A DNA stretch of 57,913 nucleotides from Paracoccaceae bacterium (lineage in GTDB: Bacteria; Pseudomonadota; Alphaproteobacteria; Rhodobacterales; Rhodobacteraceae): assembly GCA_947453525.1 (NCBI GenBank), contig CANGHD010000005.1, positions 1-57,913 of the forward strand, in the 5' to 3' direction. The position numbers were made by a program, and so were the translations under genes. Positions 7,621-17,286 of the stretch are shown piece after piece. A model generated the notes under the pieces. That model saw nothing but the letters and a program-made list of their open reading frames with translations, was not told the origin of the DNA and did no database searches. Position 1 is the stretch's first letter. Each line of letters begins with the position of its first letter.

Positions 7621-10155
7621 GTGCAGAATACGATTGAATACGCCGAGATCACGCCAACGACCCAGATGAAGGCCGAGGCACATGGCTGGCGGGCGAAATG
7701 CCTGCAGCGGCTGATCCGGCTGGACCTGCCGGTGCCCAAGACCGTGGCCCTGCCCTCGGCAACCGTCAAAGCCATCGCACAAGGCACACCGGTCGATACT
7801 GCCGCCATCCTTGCCCATTTCGGGCCGACTCCGCTCGTCTCGGTCCGCCCCTCTCCAGCAAATCCCACCTGGGGCGGGCCGGGCACCATTCTCAACGTCG
7901 GCATGAACGCGGCGCGCCACAAATCCTTGCGCGAAACCCACGGCCAATCCGCCGCCGATGCCATCTATCTGCGCTTTGTCACGGCCTATTCCACCCATGT
8001 CGCCCGCCTTGACCCAGACCTATTCTCTGCCGGCCTCAACAACGCAGAGGCGCTGCGAGAGGCGCTCCGCACCTATGAGCGCGAGATGGACGAGCCCTTC
8101 CCCGAGGACCCGGCCCGTCAGTTGACCGAAGTCCTGCGTTCCATGTCCCGCGCGTGGGAGGGCACCTCGGCCCGCCTGCTGCGGCAAGCCAAGGGCGCGC
8201 CGGAAGGGGCCGCCCTGGGGCTGGTCGTCCAAGCCATGGCGCAGGGCATCGGCCAAGGCCTGTCCGGCGCGGGCGTGATCCAGTTCGTCGACGCGGTCAC
8301 CGGCCAGCCGCAGGTCACCGGGCGCTATCTGGGGCAGGCACAGGGCCGTGACGCGCTGAAGGAAACCGACGCGCTGTATCTGACCCGCGACAAGCGCGGC
8401 GCATCTCTGGAGGATTTGTCGCCGAAGCTGTTCGCCAGCCTCATCGCCTTTGGCGCCGCTTGCCGCAGCAAGCTGCGCGAGGAGATGCAGATCGAATTTA
8501 CCATCGAGGACGGAAGACTGTCGGTGATTGACGCGGTGAAAGTTCCCCGCTCGGCCCGTGCGGGCCTCAGGATCGCGGTAGCGCTGGCCGATGACGGCAT
8601 CATCAGCCGGGATGAGGCAATCTTGCGGGTCGAACCACGCTCGCTGACCGAACTTCTGCACCCGCAGGTCGACCCACGTGCTTCGCGTGATGTGGTGACA
8701 AAGGGTATCGCGGCCTCCCCGGGCGCGGCGACAGGACGCATCGTGTTTTCCTCGGCTGTGGCACAGGCCTCGCAGTCGCGGGGCGAGGCCTGCATCCTGT
8801 GTCGGCGCGAAACCCAGCCCGAGGATATCCGAGGCATGCATTCTTCGGCCGGGGTGCTGACCGAACGCGGCGGTACGACCAGTCATGCGGCGGTGATCGC
8901 GCGGGGTCTGGGCGTGCCATGCGTGGTCGGGGCCTCGGGACTGCGCATTGACAGCAAAGAGAAAAAGATCACCGCCGCTGATGGACGGGTTTTTGCCGAG
9001 GGCGATCAGATCACCGTCGATGGCACGACGGGCGAGGTTCTGGCAGGCTCTGCCGTGATGCTGGCGGCGGCGCTTGATGACGCCTTCCGCAAGCTTCTGG
9101 GCTGGGCCGATGCGGTGCGCGACATCGGCGTGCGCGCCAATGCCGACACGCCCGCCGATGCGGCGACCGCCCGGCGGTTTGAGGCGCAGGGGATAGGCCT
9201 GTGCCGGACGGAACACATGTTCTTCGACGAGGACCGCCTTGTGGTGATGCGCGAGATGATCTTCGCCAACACCCCGCAGGACCGCGCCGCCGCTTTGGCC
9301 CGCCTGCTGCCCATGCAGCGCGCCGACTTCGTGCAGTTGTTCAGCATCATGCAGGGCCTGCCGGTCTGCATCCGCCTGTTCGACCCGCCACTGCACGAAT
9401 TCCTGCCGCAAAGCCGCGAGGGTCTGCGCGAACTGGCAGAGGCTTTGGATCGCCCGCTCTCCGAGGTGATCCGCCGCGCCGAGGCCCTGTCGGAAGCCAA
9501 TCCGATGCTGGGGATGCGCGGCGTGCGCTTGGGCGTTGTCCTGCCGGAAATCTACGACATGCAGGCCCGCGCCATCTTTGAGGCGACGGTCGAGATCGGC
9601 AAACAGGGCGCCTCGGTTGTGCCGGAAATCATGATCCCCCTCGTCTCGGCCAAGCGCGAGGTCGAACTGGTCAAGACCCATATCGACGCCGTGGCAGCTG
9701 CCGTCCGCGCCAAGTCGGGGGCCAATTTCGACTACAAGCTGGGCGTCATGGTCGAAACCCCCCGGGCGGCGCTGCGGGCGGGCGATATTGCCCAGCATGC
9801 GGCTTTCCTGTCCTTCGGCACCAATGACCTGACACAGATGACCTACGGGCTGTCGCGCGATGACGCCGGACGCTTCATGTCGACCTATGTGGCACAGGGC
9901 GTTTTCCCCGAGGATCCCTTCCATTCCCTCGACATCGAAGGCGTGGGGGAACTGCTTCTGATCGGGGCGGAACGCGGCCGACAGACGCGTCCGGACTTAA
10001 CTCTGTCGATCTGCGGGGAGCATGGCGGCAATCCCGAATCAATCGATTTTTGCCGCAAGGCGGGTTTCGACTATGTGTCCTGCAGCCCCTATCGGGTGCC
10101 CTTGGCCCGATTGGCGGCAGCGCATCTGGCTTTGGCCGATCCTGTGGCTAAATGA
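7621..10155 (+). CDS. PPDK-like PEP/pyruvate-binding protein, degenerate ATP-grasp
   Basis: This gene encodes 844 residues and starts at GTG 7621; no strong ribosome site is visible, and ATG 7666 is an alternative. The domain order is that of pyruvate phosphate dikinase. There is an N-terminal ATP-grasp region, then a swivelling domain with phospho-acceptor His422 in GGTTSHAAVIARGLG. The C-terminal PEP/pyruvate barrel has GLCRTEHMFF, CIRLFDPPLHEFLP, FGTNDLTQMTYG, CGEHGG and Cys821 in YVSCSPYRVP. The C-terminal half looks fully active. In the ATP-grasp half, the LQTR segment that supplies nucleotide-binding Gln and Arg in known PPDKs reads SVIDAVKV (about 301-308), and the protein is some 30-50 residues shorter than usual. 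It could be a phospho-relay or partial-reaction enzyme, or bind a different donor. Calling it a working PPDK would be unsafe. Confidence 0.88.
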   Translation: MQNTIEYAEITPTTQMKAEAHGWRAKCLQRLIRLDLPVPKTVALPSATVKAIAQGTPVDTAAILAHFGPTPLVSVRPSPANPTWGGPGTILNVGMNAARHKSLRETHGQSAADAIYLRFVTAYSTHVARLDPDLFSAGLNNAEALREALRTYEREMDEPFPEDPARQLTEVLRSMSRAWEGTSARLLRQAKGAPEGAALGLVVQAMAQGIGQGLSGAGVIQFVDAVTGQPQVTGRYLGQAQGRDALKETDALYLTRDKRGASLEDLSPKLFASLIAFGAACRSKLREEMQIEFTIEDGRLSVIDAVKVPRSARAGLRIAVALADDGIISRDEAILRVEPRSLTELLHPQVDPRASRDVVTKGIAASPGAATGRIVFSSAVAQASQSRGEACILCRRETQPEDIRGMHSSAGVLTERGGTTSHAAVIARGLGVPCVVGASGLRIDSKEKKITAADGRVFAEGDQITVDGTTGEVLAGSAVMLAAALDDAFRKLLGWADAVRDIGVRANADTPADAATARRFEAQGIGLCRTEHMFFDEDRLVVMREMIFANTPQDRAAALARLLPMQRADFVQLFSIMQGLPVCIRLFDPPLHEFLPQSREGLRELAEALDRPLSEVIRRAEALSEANPMLGMRGVRLGVVLPEIYDMQARAIFEATVEIGKQGASVVPEIMIPLVSAKREVELVKTHIDAVAAAVRAKSGANFDYKLGVMVETPRAALRAGDIAQHAAFLSFGTNDLTQMTYGLSRDDAGRFMSTYVAQGVFPEDPFHSLDIEGVGELLLIGAERGRQTRPDLTLSICGEHGGNPESIDFCRKAGFDYVSCSPYRVPLARLAAAHLALADPVAK

Positions 10156-10371
10156 AATAGCAACACAATATCATGCGATTGTGGATTGTTTCTCATGTGG
10201 AACCTTAAGTTTTTCGGCGGAATTCCGCGCAAAATGTTACAAAATGCGTGACATATCTGCCACGCAGATAGACCGACCCTGCTTTCCCCACTAGTTCGAT
10301 TGTCCGTCGTGAACCGTTGCCCCGGAAAGGCGCGGAAAACGGCTTGGAGAAACAACCGGGAACTGTAGACA

Positions 10372-11046
10372 ATGCGCTTGCACCTTCATCGGACATTGGC
10401 CGTTCTGGCCATGACAGTCCTGACGGGCGCGGCCTTCGCCGATGTGACGGTGAGCCAGTCCAACACGCCAACCAATGCCATGGGGGCGCAGTTCGCCTCG
10501 TTGTTCGGGGCCGAACATGACACGGTGAACGCCTTGCCAGAAGCCGATCTGGCCGCACTGGCCAAGGGGCCCGAGGGTCAAAAAACCGACAAAGCCGGAA
10601 CCAAGCCGGTGCTGATCGCTTATACCGACGGCTGGCTGGACACGCTCCCCACGCCCGTGGGCGACGCCGAATGGGATTGCCTGCGCCGTGCCATCTATTT
10701 CGAGGCGCGGGGCGAAGAGATCGACGGCCAGTTCGCCGTGGCCGAGGTGATCCTGAACCGGGTCGATCAACCCGGCTTCCCGAAATCGGTCTGCGGCGTG
10801 GTCCATGCCACCGGCGGCGGCGCCTGCGCGTTTTCCTATATCTGCGACGGCATGGCCGACGAGATGCACGACCCGGTTGCAATTGACCGTGCGAGCCGCA
10901 TCGCCCGCGTCATGCTGGACGGCGCCCCGCGCGCCCTGACCGAGGGGGCCACCTACTTCCACGCCCGCTGGTCGCGGCCGTCTTGGGGCAATGTTGTGAA
11001 AACCGCGGCCATCGGCGGACATCTGTTCTACAAGATGGCGTCGTGA
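10372..11046 (+). CDS. SleB/CwlJ-type cell wall hydrolase
   Basis: This gene encodes 224 residues from ATG 10372 and has a signal peptide (cleavage near ADVTV, about residue 25). The C-terminal half is the Hydrolase_2 (SleB/CwlJ) domain. It starts at WDCLRRAIYFEARGE, which carries the conserved Glu, continues through FAVAEVILNRV and CAFSYICDG, and ends with TYFHARWSRPSW. The family cleaves peptidoglycan, probably as a lytic transglycosylase-type enzyme, in the periplasm. A region of about 70 low-complexity residues lies between signal and domain. The upstream 216 bp are AT-richer than average, including an inverted repeat (GCGGAATTCCGC at 10213-10224), but I could not define a promoter there. 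Confidence 0.9.
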   Translation: MRLHLHRTLAVLAMTVLTGAAFADVTVSQSNTPTNAMGAQFASLFGAEHDTVNALPEADLAALAKGPEGQKTDKAGTKPVLIAYTDGWLDTLPTPVGDAEWDCLRRAIYFEARGEEIDGQFAVAEVILNRVDQPGFPKSVCGVVHATGGGACAFSYICDGMADEMHDPVAIDRASRIARVMLDGAPRALTEGATYFHARWSRPSWGNVVKTAAIGGHLFYKMAS

Positions 11047-11175
11047 CGGGCCAGTAAGGGTCCCTGCAGGTCGCGCCGCTTGCACAAGCGGTCGGCTTCG
11101 GGCATGGCACGGGCGCGGTCAGGCGCTAGTCTGACCGGGGGCGCTGTGTCCTCGAACCTTGAAGGGGGGGCATCC

Positions 11176-12084
11176 TTGACCTCAGATATCCGCCTTGCCT
11201 TCGCCCATCCGGAAGAACGCAGCCTGGCTTCCGCAAGCGCTGATCCGCGCGACAGGATTTCCCTGCGGGATCATGTGGTCGAGGTTGACATCGGCGCCTT
11301 CCAGAAGGAACGCGGCCACCGCCAGCGCATCCTGTTCAACGTCGTGGTCGAGGTCCGCCCCGCCCCTCAGCCCTTGAACGATGACGTGGACCGCATCCTC
11401 TCCTATGACCGGATCACCGACTCGATTGCCGAAGAGTTGGCCGCCGAACGCCTGAACCTCTTGGAGACCCTCGCCGAGCGGGTGGCCGAGCGGATTCTGG
11501 CCGAACCGCAGGCGATGCGTGTCTTCGTGCGGATCGAAAAGCTCGACATCGGACCCTATAAGCTGGGCGTCGAAATCGTCCGCTCCCGTGCCGAGGCCGC
11601 GCTGAAGGTGGTGGGCCAGAACGGTCAGGAATCCGCACTGCATCCCTTGGTCGCGTTTCTCGACAACGCCTCCATCGCCGCATCCGATCTGGCGGCGCGG
11701 CTGGATGCCTTGGCCTCGCACGGGCTGCCGGTGATCCTCACGGTGGGTTTGCCCGACTTGGTCCAACCACAGACCGGCCACAAACCGACCCAACGCCGGG
11801 TTGACCTGCTGGCGATCGAGCAGAACGCTTGGGTTCTGGCCGCCCGCGACCCGCGCTGCGTGGTCATGGAGACCCGGACGGAAATCGACTGGGCGGTGAA
11901 ACGCGGCCAGATGATGGTCTGGGCACCCTCCAAGATGGTGCTGGACGCGACCGACGGCCCCCAATCGCGCGACCCTGTCGTTCTGGCGCTGTGGCTGGCC
12001 GAGGTGATGGCCGCGCAGCGGCTGATCGTTCACGGAACTGTTGCACTTCCGGCAGGAAGCCGCGTGACGGTGGAACAGGCGTGA
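11176..12084 (+). CDS. folB: Dihydroneopterin aldolase FolB with extra C-terminal domain
   Basis: The start is taken as TTG 11176 because an AAGGGGGGG ribosome site ends 5 bp before it; the frame is open further upstream (ATG 11104) without such a site. The product has 302 residues. The FolB domain lies at about 26-142 (VVEVDIGAFQKERGHRQ, YDRITDSI, VFVRIEKLDIGP). FolB converts dihydroneopterin to 6-hydroxymethyl-dihydropterin in folate synthesis. Ordinary FolB ends near 120 residues. Here a second domain of about 120-150 residues follows, with VWAPSKMVLD and DPVVLALWLAEVMAAQRL, which resembles the C-terminal part of amino-acid-kinase folds. That resemblance is my inference. folP lies 148 bp downstream on the same strand. 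Confidence 0.9.
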   Translation: MTSDIRLAFAHPEERSLASASADPRDRISLRDHVVEVDIGAFQKERGHRQRILFNVVVEVRPAPQPLNDDVDRILSYDRITDSIAEELAAERLNLLETLAERVAERILAEPQAMRVFVRIEKLDIGPYKLGVEIVRSRAEAALKVVGQNGQESALHPLVAFLDNASIAASDLAARLDALASHGLPVILTVGLPDLVQPQTGHKPTQRRVDLLAIEQNAWVLAARDPRCVVMETRTEIDWAVKRGQMMVWAPSKMVLDATDGPQSRDPVVLALWLAEVMAAQRLIVHGTVALPAGSRVTVEQA

Positions 12085-12232
12085 GGCCAGACCTTGCTGG
12101 CGGATACGGTTCCGCTTAATCCCAAAGCCGTGCCTGTGGCGAAACCGGGGGGCATTTCGCGCTCCGTCGTTCCACAGGTTCTTCGCTTCAGCGGGGCAAC
12201 CTGCGAGACACACGCAGGGCATTTGGACCAAG

Positions 12233-13261
12233 ATGAAGGACGCGCGTTTGCAAGACTATTTGCGCCCAGTCGCCATGACCGATCCCGCCCGTCCCGAAGG
12301 TGCCCTGACCCTGGCCGGAGGGCCGTGCTGGTTTGACCGGGTGGAGGTTCTGAGCCGGACTGAAGCCCCGCGGATCGTGGCGGCCTCCGACTTGTCGCAG
12401 GATGACCAGCGCAGGCTTTCTGCGGCGCGGCACGAATTTGGCGCCTTGAGCTTGGACCGGCCCCGGATCATGGGCATTCTGAACATCACGCCCGACAGTT
12501 TCTCGGACGGTGGTCTGTTCCTGAAGCCAGATGCTGCGGTGATGCAGGGAAGGTTGATGGCCGCAGGCGCCGAGATCATCGACATCGGCGGTGAAAGCAC
12601 GCGGCCCGGCGCAGTTGAGGTCTCGGTGGACGAAGAGATCACACGGACCGCTCCGGTGATCCGGGCTCTGCGGGCCGGCGGGCTGGACTTTGCCATTTCG
12701 ATTGACACGCGCAAGGCGGCGGTGGCGCGGGCGGCGCTGGAGGCCGGGGCGTCGTGGATCAATGACGTGACCGCCTTGCAGTTCGACTCGGAGATGGCCG
12801 CTTTGGTGGCCGAGAAATCCGTACCGGTGATCCTGATGCATTCCATCGCCACCCCTGCCACGATGCAGGACGATCCGCGCTATGCGGATGTGCTGCTGGA
12901 TGTCTATGACGCTCTGGCTGCCCGTGTGGCCGAGGCCGAGGCGGCGGGCATTGGCCGCGAGAACATCGCCATCGACCCCGGCATCGGCTTTGGCAAGACC
13001 CTGACCCACAACCTCGCCCTGTTGCAACGGCTCAGCCTGTTTCACAACCTCGGTCTCCCGGTTTTGCTGGGCGCGTCGCGCAAGCGGTTCATCGGCACGA
13101 TCGGTGCTGAGGCCGAGGCCGCGCGACGGATGCCCGGTTCGCTGGCCGTGGCGCTTTGGGGCGTCGCACAGGGCGTGCAGATGATCCGGGCGCATGATGT
13201 GGCCGAAACCCGGCAGGCCCTGTCGCTCTGGCAGGCCACCAGAAAAGGAGACGCGCTATGA
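12233..13261 (+). CDS. folP: Dihydropteroate synthase
   Basis: This gene encodes 342 residues from ATG 12233. The enzyme condenses 6-hydroxymethyl-dihydropterin pyrophosphate with p-aminobenzoate. The TIM-barrel signatures are intact: [16 protein letters not shown] (near 80), [37 protein letters not shown] and GASRKRFIG. The first 70 residues are an N-terminal extension relative to E. coli FolP. The last codons overlap the glmM start (ATGA), with AAGGAG inside folP serving as the glmM ribosome site. This gives a folB-folP-glmM transcription unit. Confidence 0.96.
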   Translation: MKDARLQDYLRPVAMTDPARPEGALTLAGGPCWFDRVEVLSRTEAPRIVAASDLSQDDQRRLSAARHEFGALSLDRPRIMGILNITPDSFSDGGLFLKPDAAVMQGRLMAAGAEIIDIGGESTRPGAVEVSVDEEITRTAPVIRALRAGGLDFAISIDTRKAAVARAALEAGASWINDVTALQFDSEMAALVAEKSVPVILMHSIATPATMQDDPRYADVLLDVYDALAARVAEAEAAGIGRENIAIDPGIGFGKTLTHNLALLQRLSLFHNLGLPVLLGASRKRFIGTIGAEAEAARRMPGSLAVALWGVAQGVQMIRAHDVAETRQALSLWQATRKGDAL

Positions 13262-14607
13262 GCCGCAAATTGTTTGGCACCGATGGCGTGCGAGGCCGGG
13301 CCAACACCTATCCGATGACCGCCGAGATGGCCTTGAAGCTGGGTGCGGCGGCCGGCCGGTATTTCCGCCGCGATGGCGGCTCGGCGCACCGCGTTGTGAT
13401 CGGCAAGGACACGCGGCTGTCGGGCTATATGCTGGAAAACGCGCTGACGGCGGGCCTGACCTCAACGGGGATGAACGTGCTGCTGCTCGGCCCGGTGCCG
13501 ACGCCGGCTGTCGGCTTCCTGACGCGCAGCATGCGCGCCGACGTGGGGGTGATGATCAGCGCCTCCCACAACCCGCATCAGGACAACGGCATCAAGTTCT
13601 TCGGCCCCGATGGCTTCAAGCTGTCGGATGAGGCGGAGGCCGAAATCGAATCCATCGTGGCAGGCGAAATCACCCCGGCGGAACCCGAAAAGATCGGTCG
13701 CGCCCGCCGGATCGACGATGGCCGCGGCCGCTATCAGGAATTCGTCAAGACCACCTTCCCGGCGGGCCTGACGCTGGACGGGCTGAAAGTGGTGATCGAC
13801 TGCGCCAATGGTGCCGCCTATCGGGCCGCGCCCGAGGTGCTGTGGGAACTCGGCGCCGAGGTGATCCCGGTGGGCGTCACCCCGAATGGCACCAATATCA
13901 ACGATCGGGTCGGCTCCACCCACACCCAGACGGCCGCCGAAGCCGTGGTGGCGCATGGCGCACATGTCGGCATCTCGCTGGACGGCGATGCCGACCGGGT
14001 GATGATCATCGACGAGACGGGTCATGTGGCCGATGGCGACCAGATCATGGCGCTGCTCGCGGCCCGCTGGGCTGACGATGGCAGGCTGAAAGGCGACACC
14101 CTGGTCGCGACCGTGATGTCGAACCTCGGGCTCGAGCGCTTCCTGACCGGGCGCGGCCTCAGGCTGGAACGCACGGCTGTCGGTGACCGCTATGTCGTGG
14201 AGGCGATGCGGCGGGGCGGCTGGAACCTTGGCGGCGAGCAATCGGGCCATATCGTCATGACCGACTATGCCACCACCGGCGATGGGTTGATCGCGGGCTT
14301 GCAGTTTCTGGCCGAAATGGCCCGCACCGGGCGTGCCGCCAGCGAATTGGTCCAACAGTTCACCACCGTCCCGCAGCTCTTGAAAAACGTCCGCTTCAGC
14401 GCCGGGGCAAGGCCGCTGGAGATGGCCTCGGTACAGGCCATCATCGCGGCCAATGTGGAAAGGATCGCCGGCACCGGGCGCCTCCTGATCCGCAAATCCG
14501 GCACCGAACCCCTGATCCGCGTCATGGCGGAATGCGAGGACCCTGCCCTTCTGGCCGAAGTGGTCGACGACATCGTCGTCGCCGTCCAGGCCGCCGCCGC
14601 CGGCTAA
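13258..14607 (+). CDS. glmM: Phosphoglucosamine mutase
   Basis: This gene encodes 449 residues and starts in an ATGA overlap with folP. GlmM interconverts glucosamine-6- and -1-phosphate on the way to UDP-GlcNAc, peptidoglycan and LPS. The N-terminus ([13 protein letters not shown]), the active-site loop [18 protein letters not shown] with phosphoserine near Ser103, the metal site SLDGDADRV, the sugar loop GGEQSGHIV and the phosphate-binding [14 protein letters not shown] are all present. Length is normal for the family. Coupling of glmM behind folP is common in proteobacteria. Confidence 0.97.
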   Translation: MSRKLFGTDGVRGRANTYPMTAEMALKLGAAAGRYFRRDGGSAHRVVIGKDTRLSGYMLENALTAGLTSTGMNVLLLGPVPTPAVGFLTRSMRADVGVMISASHNPHQDNGIKFFGPDGFKLSDEAEAEIESIVAGEITPAEPEKIGRARRIDDGRGRYQEFVKTTFPAGLTLDGLKVVIDCANGAAYRAAPEVLWELGAEVIPVGVTPNGTNINDRVGSTHTQTAAEAVVAHGAHVGISLDGDADRVMIIDETGHVADGDQIMALLAARWADDGRLKGDTLVATVMSNLGLERFLTGRGLRLERTAVGDRYVVEAMRRGGWNLGGEQSGHIVMTDYATTGDGLIAGLQFLAEMARTGRAASELVQQFTTVPQLLKNVRFSAGARPLEMASVQAIIAANVERIAGTGRLLIRKSGTEPLIRVMAECEDPALLAEVVDDIVVAVQAAAAG

Positions 14608-14613
14608 GCCTCG

Positions 14614-14631
14614 GATTGCACGCGTGCAATC
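14614..14631. repeat. 18-bp perfect palindrome after glmM
   Basis: GATTGCACG and CGTGCAATC form a perfect, spacer-less palindrome 6 bp after the glmM stop. No T-run follows. It may be an RNA-stabilising hairpin or a protein-binding site; I cannot tell which. Confidence 0.5.
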
Positions 14632-14657
14632 TGTAGATACTTCAAATAAAACAAAAG

Positions 14658-14690
14658 GTTGACGAAAACCGTCAACTGTTTCTTAACTTT
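14658..14690 (+). terminator. Probable terminator after glmM
   Basis: GTTGACG (14658-14664) pairs with CGTCAAC (14670-14676) around an AAAAC loop, followed by the T-rich run TGTTTCTTAACTTTC. The stem is short, so confidence is moderate. Confidence 0.55.
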
Positions 14691-14704
14691 CAGCTTCACC
14701 TTGG

Positions 14705-14784
14705 CAAAAATATCCCACCGGAGGGTCCGGGAGGGTGTGAAACCCTCCCGGCGCCGGGGGGTTGGGGGGACGGCGCGTCCCCCC
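14705..14784 (+). repeat. Dispersed CAAATATCC hairpin repeat, copy 2
   Basis: The head reads CAAAAATATCCCACCGG. The TGTGAAA hairpin is flanked by CCGGGAGGG and CCCTCCCGG. A second 9-bp hairpin follows (GGGGGGACG / CGTCCCCCC, 14764-14784). The element lies between the convergent genes glmM and folE2 and may also act as a terminator. Confidence 0.75.
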
Positions 14785-14794
14785 ATCTTCCCTG

Positions 14795-15883
14795 TCAGCC
14801 GACGTGGTACAGCGAGGCAAACAACCGTGGGTCCAGACTTTCGGCGGCGAAGGTCGGCCCCTCGGTCAGGACTGACACGGCGTCGTGGCTGTGCAGGCTT
14901 TCCTGATGGCTGGCCACGATGCGGAAATCGCGGATCCGGTCATCGCCTTGCAGGGCCAGGCAGAAGCTGCGGGCGGCGTCCTCCACGAAGATCGGGTTGG
15001 CGGCGTTCAACTCGGCGAAGGCCTGCTCGTCTTCACGCTTGACCATGACCTGCGTCTCGGTCGGCACGGCGGCGCGGGCGAGATCGATCAGGTCTTCGAA
15101 CCACAGAACCTCCTCGCCGATCACTTCGACAGAGATCCGCGCGACCGAGCGTTGCGAATGCGGCGTGGCCAACTGGCCACGGGTGCGGCGGGCGTGTTCG
15201 GAGAGTTCAAGGCTGCACGGGCAGGTCGAGGAATACACGAAGTCCAGATGCACGATCTGTTTGCGCACCCCGGCGGTGTCGACCAGTTCCAAGGCGATGT
15301 CATAGTACTGCCAGCCCGACAGGCCGGACCGCAGGCTTTCCACCTTCACCGGGAAGGAGAACCGCATTTGGATGCGGGCATCGAACGAGTCCAGATCGCG
15401 CTTGTAGTCTTCCAGCGCGTGCTCGATCACCTGGAACGAGAAATCCCGCTCGGCATGGGCATAGAAAGACCGCATGATGCGGCTCATGTTGATGCCCTTC
15501 TTTTCCGCCTCAAGGCTGACCGTGCCGGTCACCGAGGTTTCCAGCATCACTTCGCCGGCGTCGCGGGTGTGATAGCGGATCGGCAGGCGGAAGTTGGAGA
15601 TGCCGACATGCTGGATGACCTGCTTTGCGCCGACGATCAGGCTGGCGGGCCCGTTCTGCAGGTCGGGCAGGCCATCCTTGTAGATGTCATCGACCCGGAA
15701 CGCCTGCGGATAGGCACGGCTCATCACCGGATAGCCGCCGCCGACCAGTGCGCCCATCGAGGGATCAAGCGAGACGATGTCCGCCTCGGTCGACCGGTCG
15801 GCCCACAGGCGCAGGGTGGCCAAAGCAGCCAAAGCCTCGGCCCGGCCCGGCTTGCGTTCCAGCTCTGGGTCATGGATGTTCAT
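14795..15883 (-). CDS. folE2: GTP cyclohydrolase FolE2 (type IB)
   Basis: This gene encodes 362 residues. ATG 15881-15883 is chosen because AAGGAA lies 8 bp upstream on the minus strand; a longer frame extends upstream without such a site. FolE2 makes dihydroneopterin triphosphate from GTP, the first step of folate synthesis, and uses metals other than zinc. The conserved motif STCPCSLEL (Cys221, Cys223), the QVIQHVGISNFRLPI segment and GINMSRIMRSFY identify the family. No zinc-dependent FolE is in the window. FolE2 genes are often Zur-regulated; I did not see a convincing Zur box. It faces glmM and shares the folate theme with folB and folP. Confidence 0.96.
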   Translation of the reverse strand: MNIHDPELERKPGRAEALAALATLRLWADRSTEADIVSLDPSMGALVGGGYPVMSRAYPQAFRVDDIYKDGLPDLQNGPASLIVGAKQVIQHVGISNFRLPIRYHTRDAGEVMLETSVTGTVSLEAEKKGINMSRIMRSFYAHAERDFSFQVIEHALEDYKRDLDSFDARIQMRFSFPVKVESLRSGLSGWQYYDIALELVDTAGVRKQIVHLDFVYSSTCPCSLELSEHARRTRGQLATPHSQRSVARISVEVIGEEVLWFEDLIDLARAAVPTETQVMVKREDEQAFAELNAANPIFVEDAARSFCLALQGDDRIRDFRIVASHQESLHSHDAVSVLTEGPTFAAESLDPRLFASLYHVG

Positions 15884-15919
15884 GGCGGCAGTTCCTTTAT
15901 TCCATCGTTCGAAGGCACG

Positions 15920-15947
15920 CATATAGGGCGAAATGCCCTTCAGCCAA
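15920..15947 (-). promoter_or_regulatory. Candidate sigma70 promoter for folE2
   Basis: On the minus strand, TTGGCT (15947-15942) and TATATG (15925-15920) are separated by 16 bp. They lie about 37 bp upstream of the folE2 start. The spacer contains a small palindrome (GGGCATTTCGCCC). Confidence 0.4.
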
Positions 15948-16041
15948 CCCTTACGCTATGGATACGACCAAACCGCAACAACGGATCACCCGGCAGGGCG
16001 TGTTTTCGCGCCGAAAAGCCCCTAGAACCTGCGCCGAAAGA

Positions 16042-17223
16042 TCAGATTGCCGCCAGCCCAAGCTGCAAGTCGCCGATCAGGTCATCGACATCTTCCAGCC
16101 CGACGGACAGACGGATCATGCCGGGGGTGATGCCCAGCTTGTCTTTCATGTCTTGGCTCAGCCGCTGGTGGGTCGTGGTCACCGGATGGGTGGCAATCGA
16201 CTTCGCATCGCCCAGGTTGTTGGAAATCTTGATGATTTCCAGCGCGTTCATGAAGCGGAACGCCGCTTCCTTGCCGCCCTTCAGGTCAAAGGTCACCAAG
16301 GTGCCGCCCGACCCCATTTGGTCCATCGCAAGCGCGTGTTGCGGGTGGCTGGCCAGTTCGGGGTAAATCACCTTGGCAATCCGGGCGTCGCCTTCCAGCG
16401 CCTCAGCCACTTTCCGCGCAGTCTCGGCCATCGCCCGGCAGCGCAGGTCCAGCGTGACCATGCCGTTCAGCATCAACCAGGCCGAGAAGGGCGAGATCGA
16501 GCCGCCGGTGTGCTTCATGTAGGGCTCAAGCGTCTTGCGGATGAACTCGCGTGACGCGCAGACCACGCCACCCAGGGCACGGCCCTGCCCGTCAATGTGC
16601 TTGGTGGTGGAATACACGATGACATCGGCACCTTGTTCCACCGCTTTCGAGAAGATCGGCGTGGCGAAGACGTTGTCGACGATGACGAGGGCCCCGACCT
16701 TGTGGGCGATTTCGGAAACGCTGCGGATGTCGATCAGTTCCAGCGTCGGGTTCGACATGCTCTCGAAGAACACCGCCTTGGTGCCGGGGGTGACAGCGGC
16801 GCGCCACTGGTCCAGATCGGCCCCGTCAACGAAAGAGACCTTGACGCCGTAGCGGGTCAGGACTTCTTCCAGCACGTAGAGGCACGACCCGAACAGCGCG
16901 CGGGAGGAGACGATGTGATCGCCCGCGCGCAGCATCGAGGTCAGCGCGCCAGAGACGGCGGCCATGCCCGAGGCCGTGGCGAAGGCGTCTTCGGTGCCTT
17001 CGAGGGCTGCGATGCGCTCTTCGAACATGCGGGTTGTGGGGTTGCCGTAGCGGGCATAGATGAATTCGTCCTCACCGGCCTTGATGAAGCGCTGTTCGGC
17101 ACTTTCGGCATCGGGATAGGCAAAGCCCTGAGTCAGGAAGATCGCCTCGGCCATCTCGCCATACTGGCTGCGGCGGCTGCCCTCATGCACGAGTTTCGTG
17201 CGGGTGTTCCAGTCTTTGCTCAT
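16042..17223 (-). CDS. metZ: O-succinylhomoserine sulfhydrylase
   Basis: This gene encodes 393 residues. ATG 17221-17223 has a GAGGAGG site just upstream; the longer frame runs into the riboswitch and is not coding. The protein is a PLP enzyme of the Cys/Met metabolism family. It has ARYGNPTTRMFEERIAALEG, the SGMAAVSGAL phosphate-binding region, DNVFATP, and the Schiff-base lysine near 208 in VYSTTKHIDGQGR. It makes homocysteine from activated homoserine and sulfide. The SAM-II riboswitch upstream ties expression to S-adenosylmethionine. Preference for O-succinyl over O-acetyl substrate is inferred from family similarity only. Confidence 0.94.
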   Translation of the reverse strand: MSKDWNTRTKLVHEGSRRSQYGEMAEAIFLTQGFAYPDAESAEQRFIKAGEDEFIYARYGNPTTRMFEERIAALEGTEDAFATASGMAAVSGALTSMLRAGDHIVSSRALFGSCLYVLEEVLTRYGVKVSFVDGADLDQWRAAVTPGTKAVFFESMSNPTLELIDIRSVSEIAHKVGALVIVDNVFATPIFSKAVEQGADVIVYSTTKHIDGQGRALGGVVCASREFIRKTLEPYMKHTGGSISPFSAWLMLNGMVTLDLRCRAMAETARKVAEALEGDARIAKVIYPELASHPQHALAMDQMGSGGTLVTFDLKGGKEAAFRFMNALEIIKISNNLGDAKSIATHPVTTTHQRLSQDMKDKLGITPGMIRLSVGLEDVDDLIGDLQLGLAAI

Positions 17224-17286
17224 CTTCCGGCCTCCTCGGCGCAATGGATCCGAAACCGGAACAGATGGGGAGTGCGCGGGACGCTC

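Noticed and set aside
8020-9924. Open frame of 634 codons on the minus strand
   Set aside because: It is antisense to the PPDK-like gene, which has full family motifs on the plus strand. There is no recognisable protein pattern.
12094-12336. Small plus-strand frame between folB and folP
   Set aside because: It overlaps the folP start, has Arg/Pro-rich shadow composition and no ribosome site.
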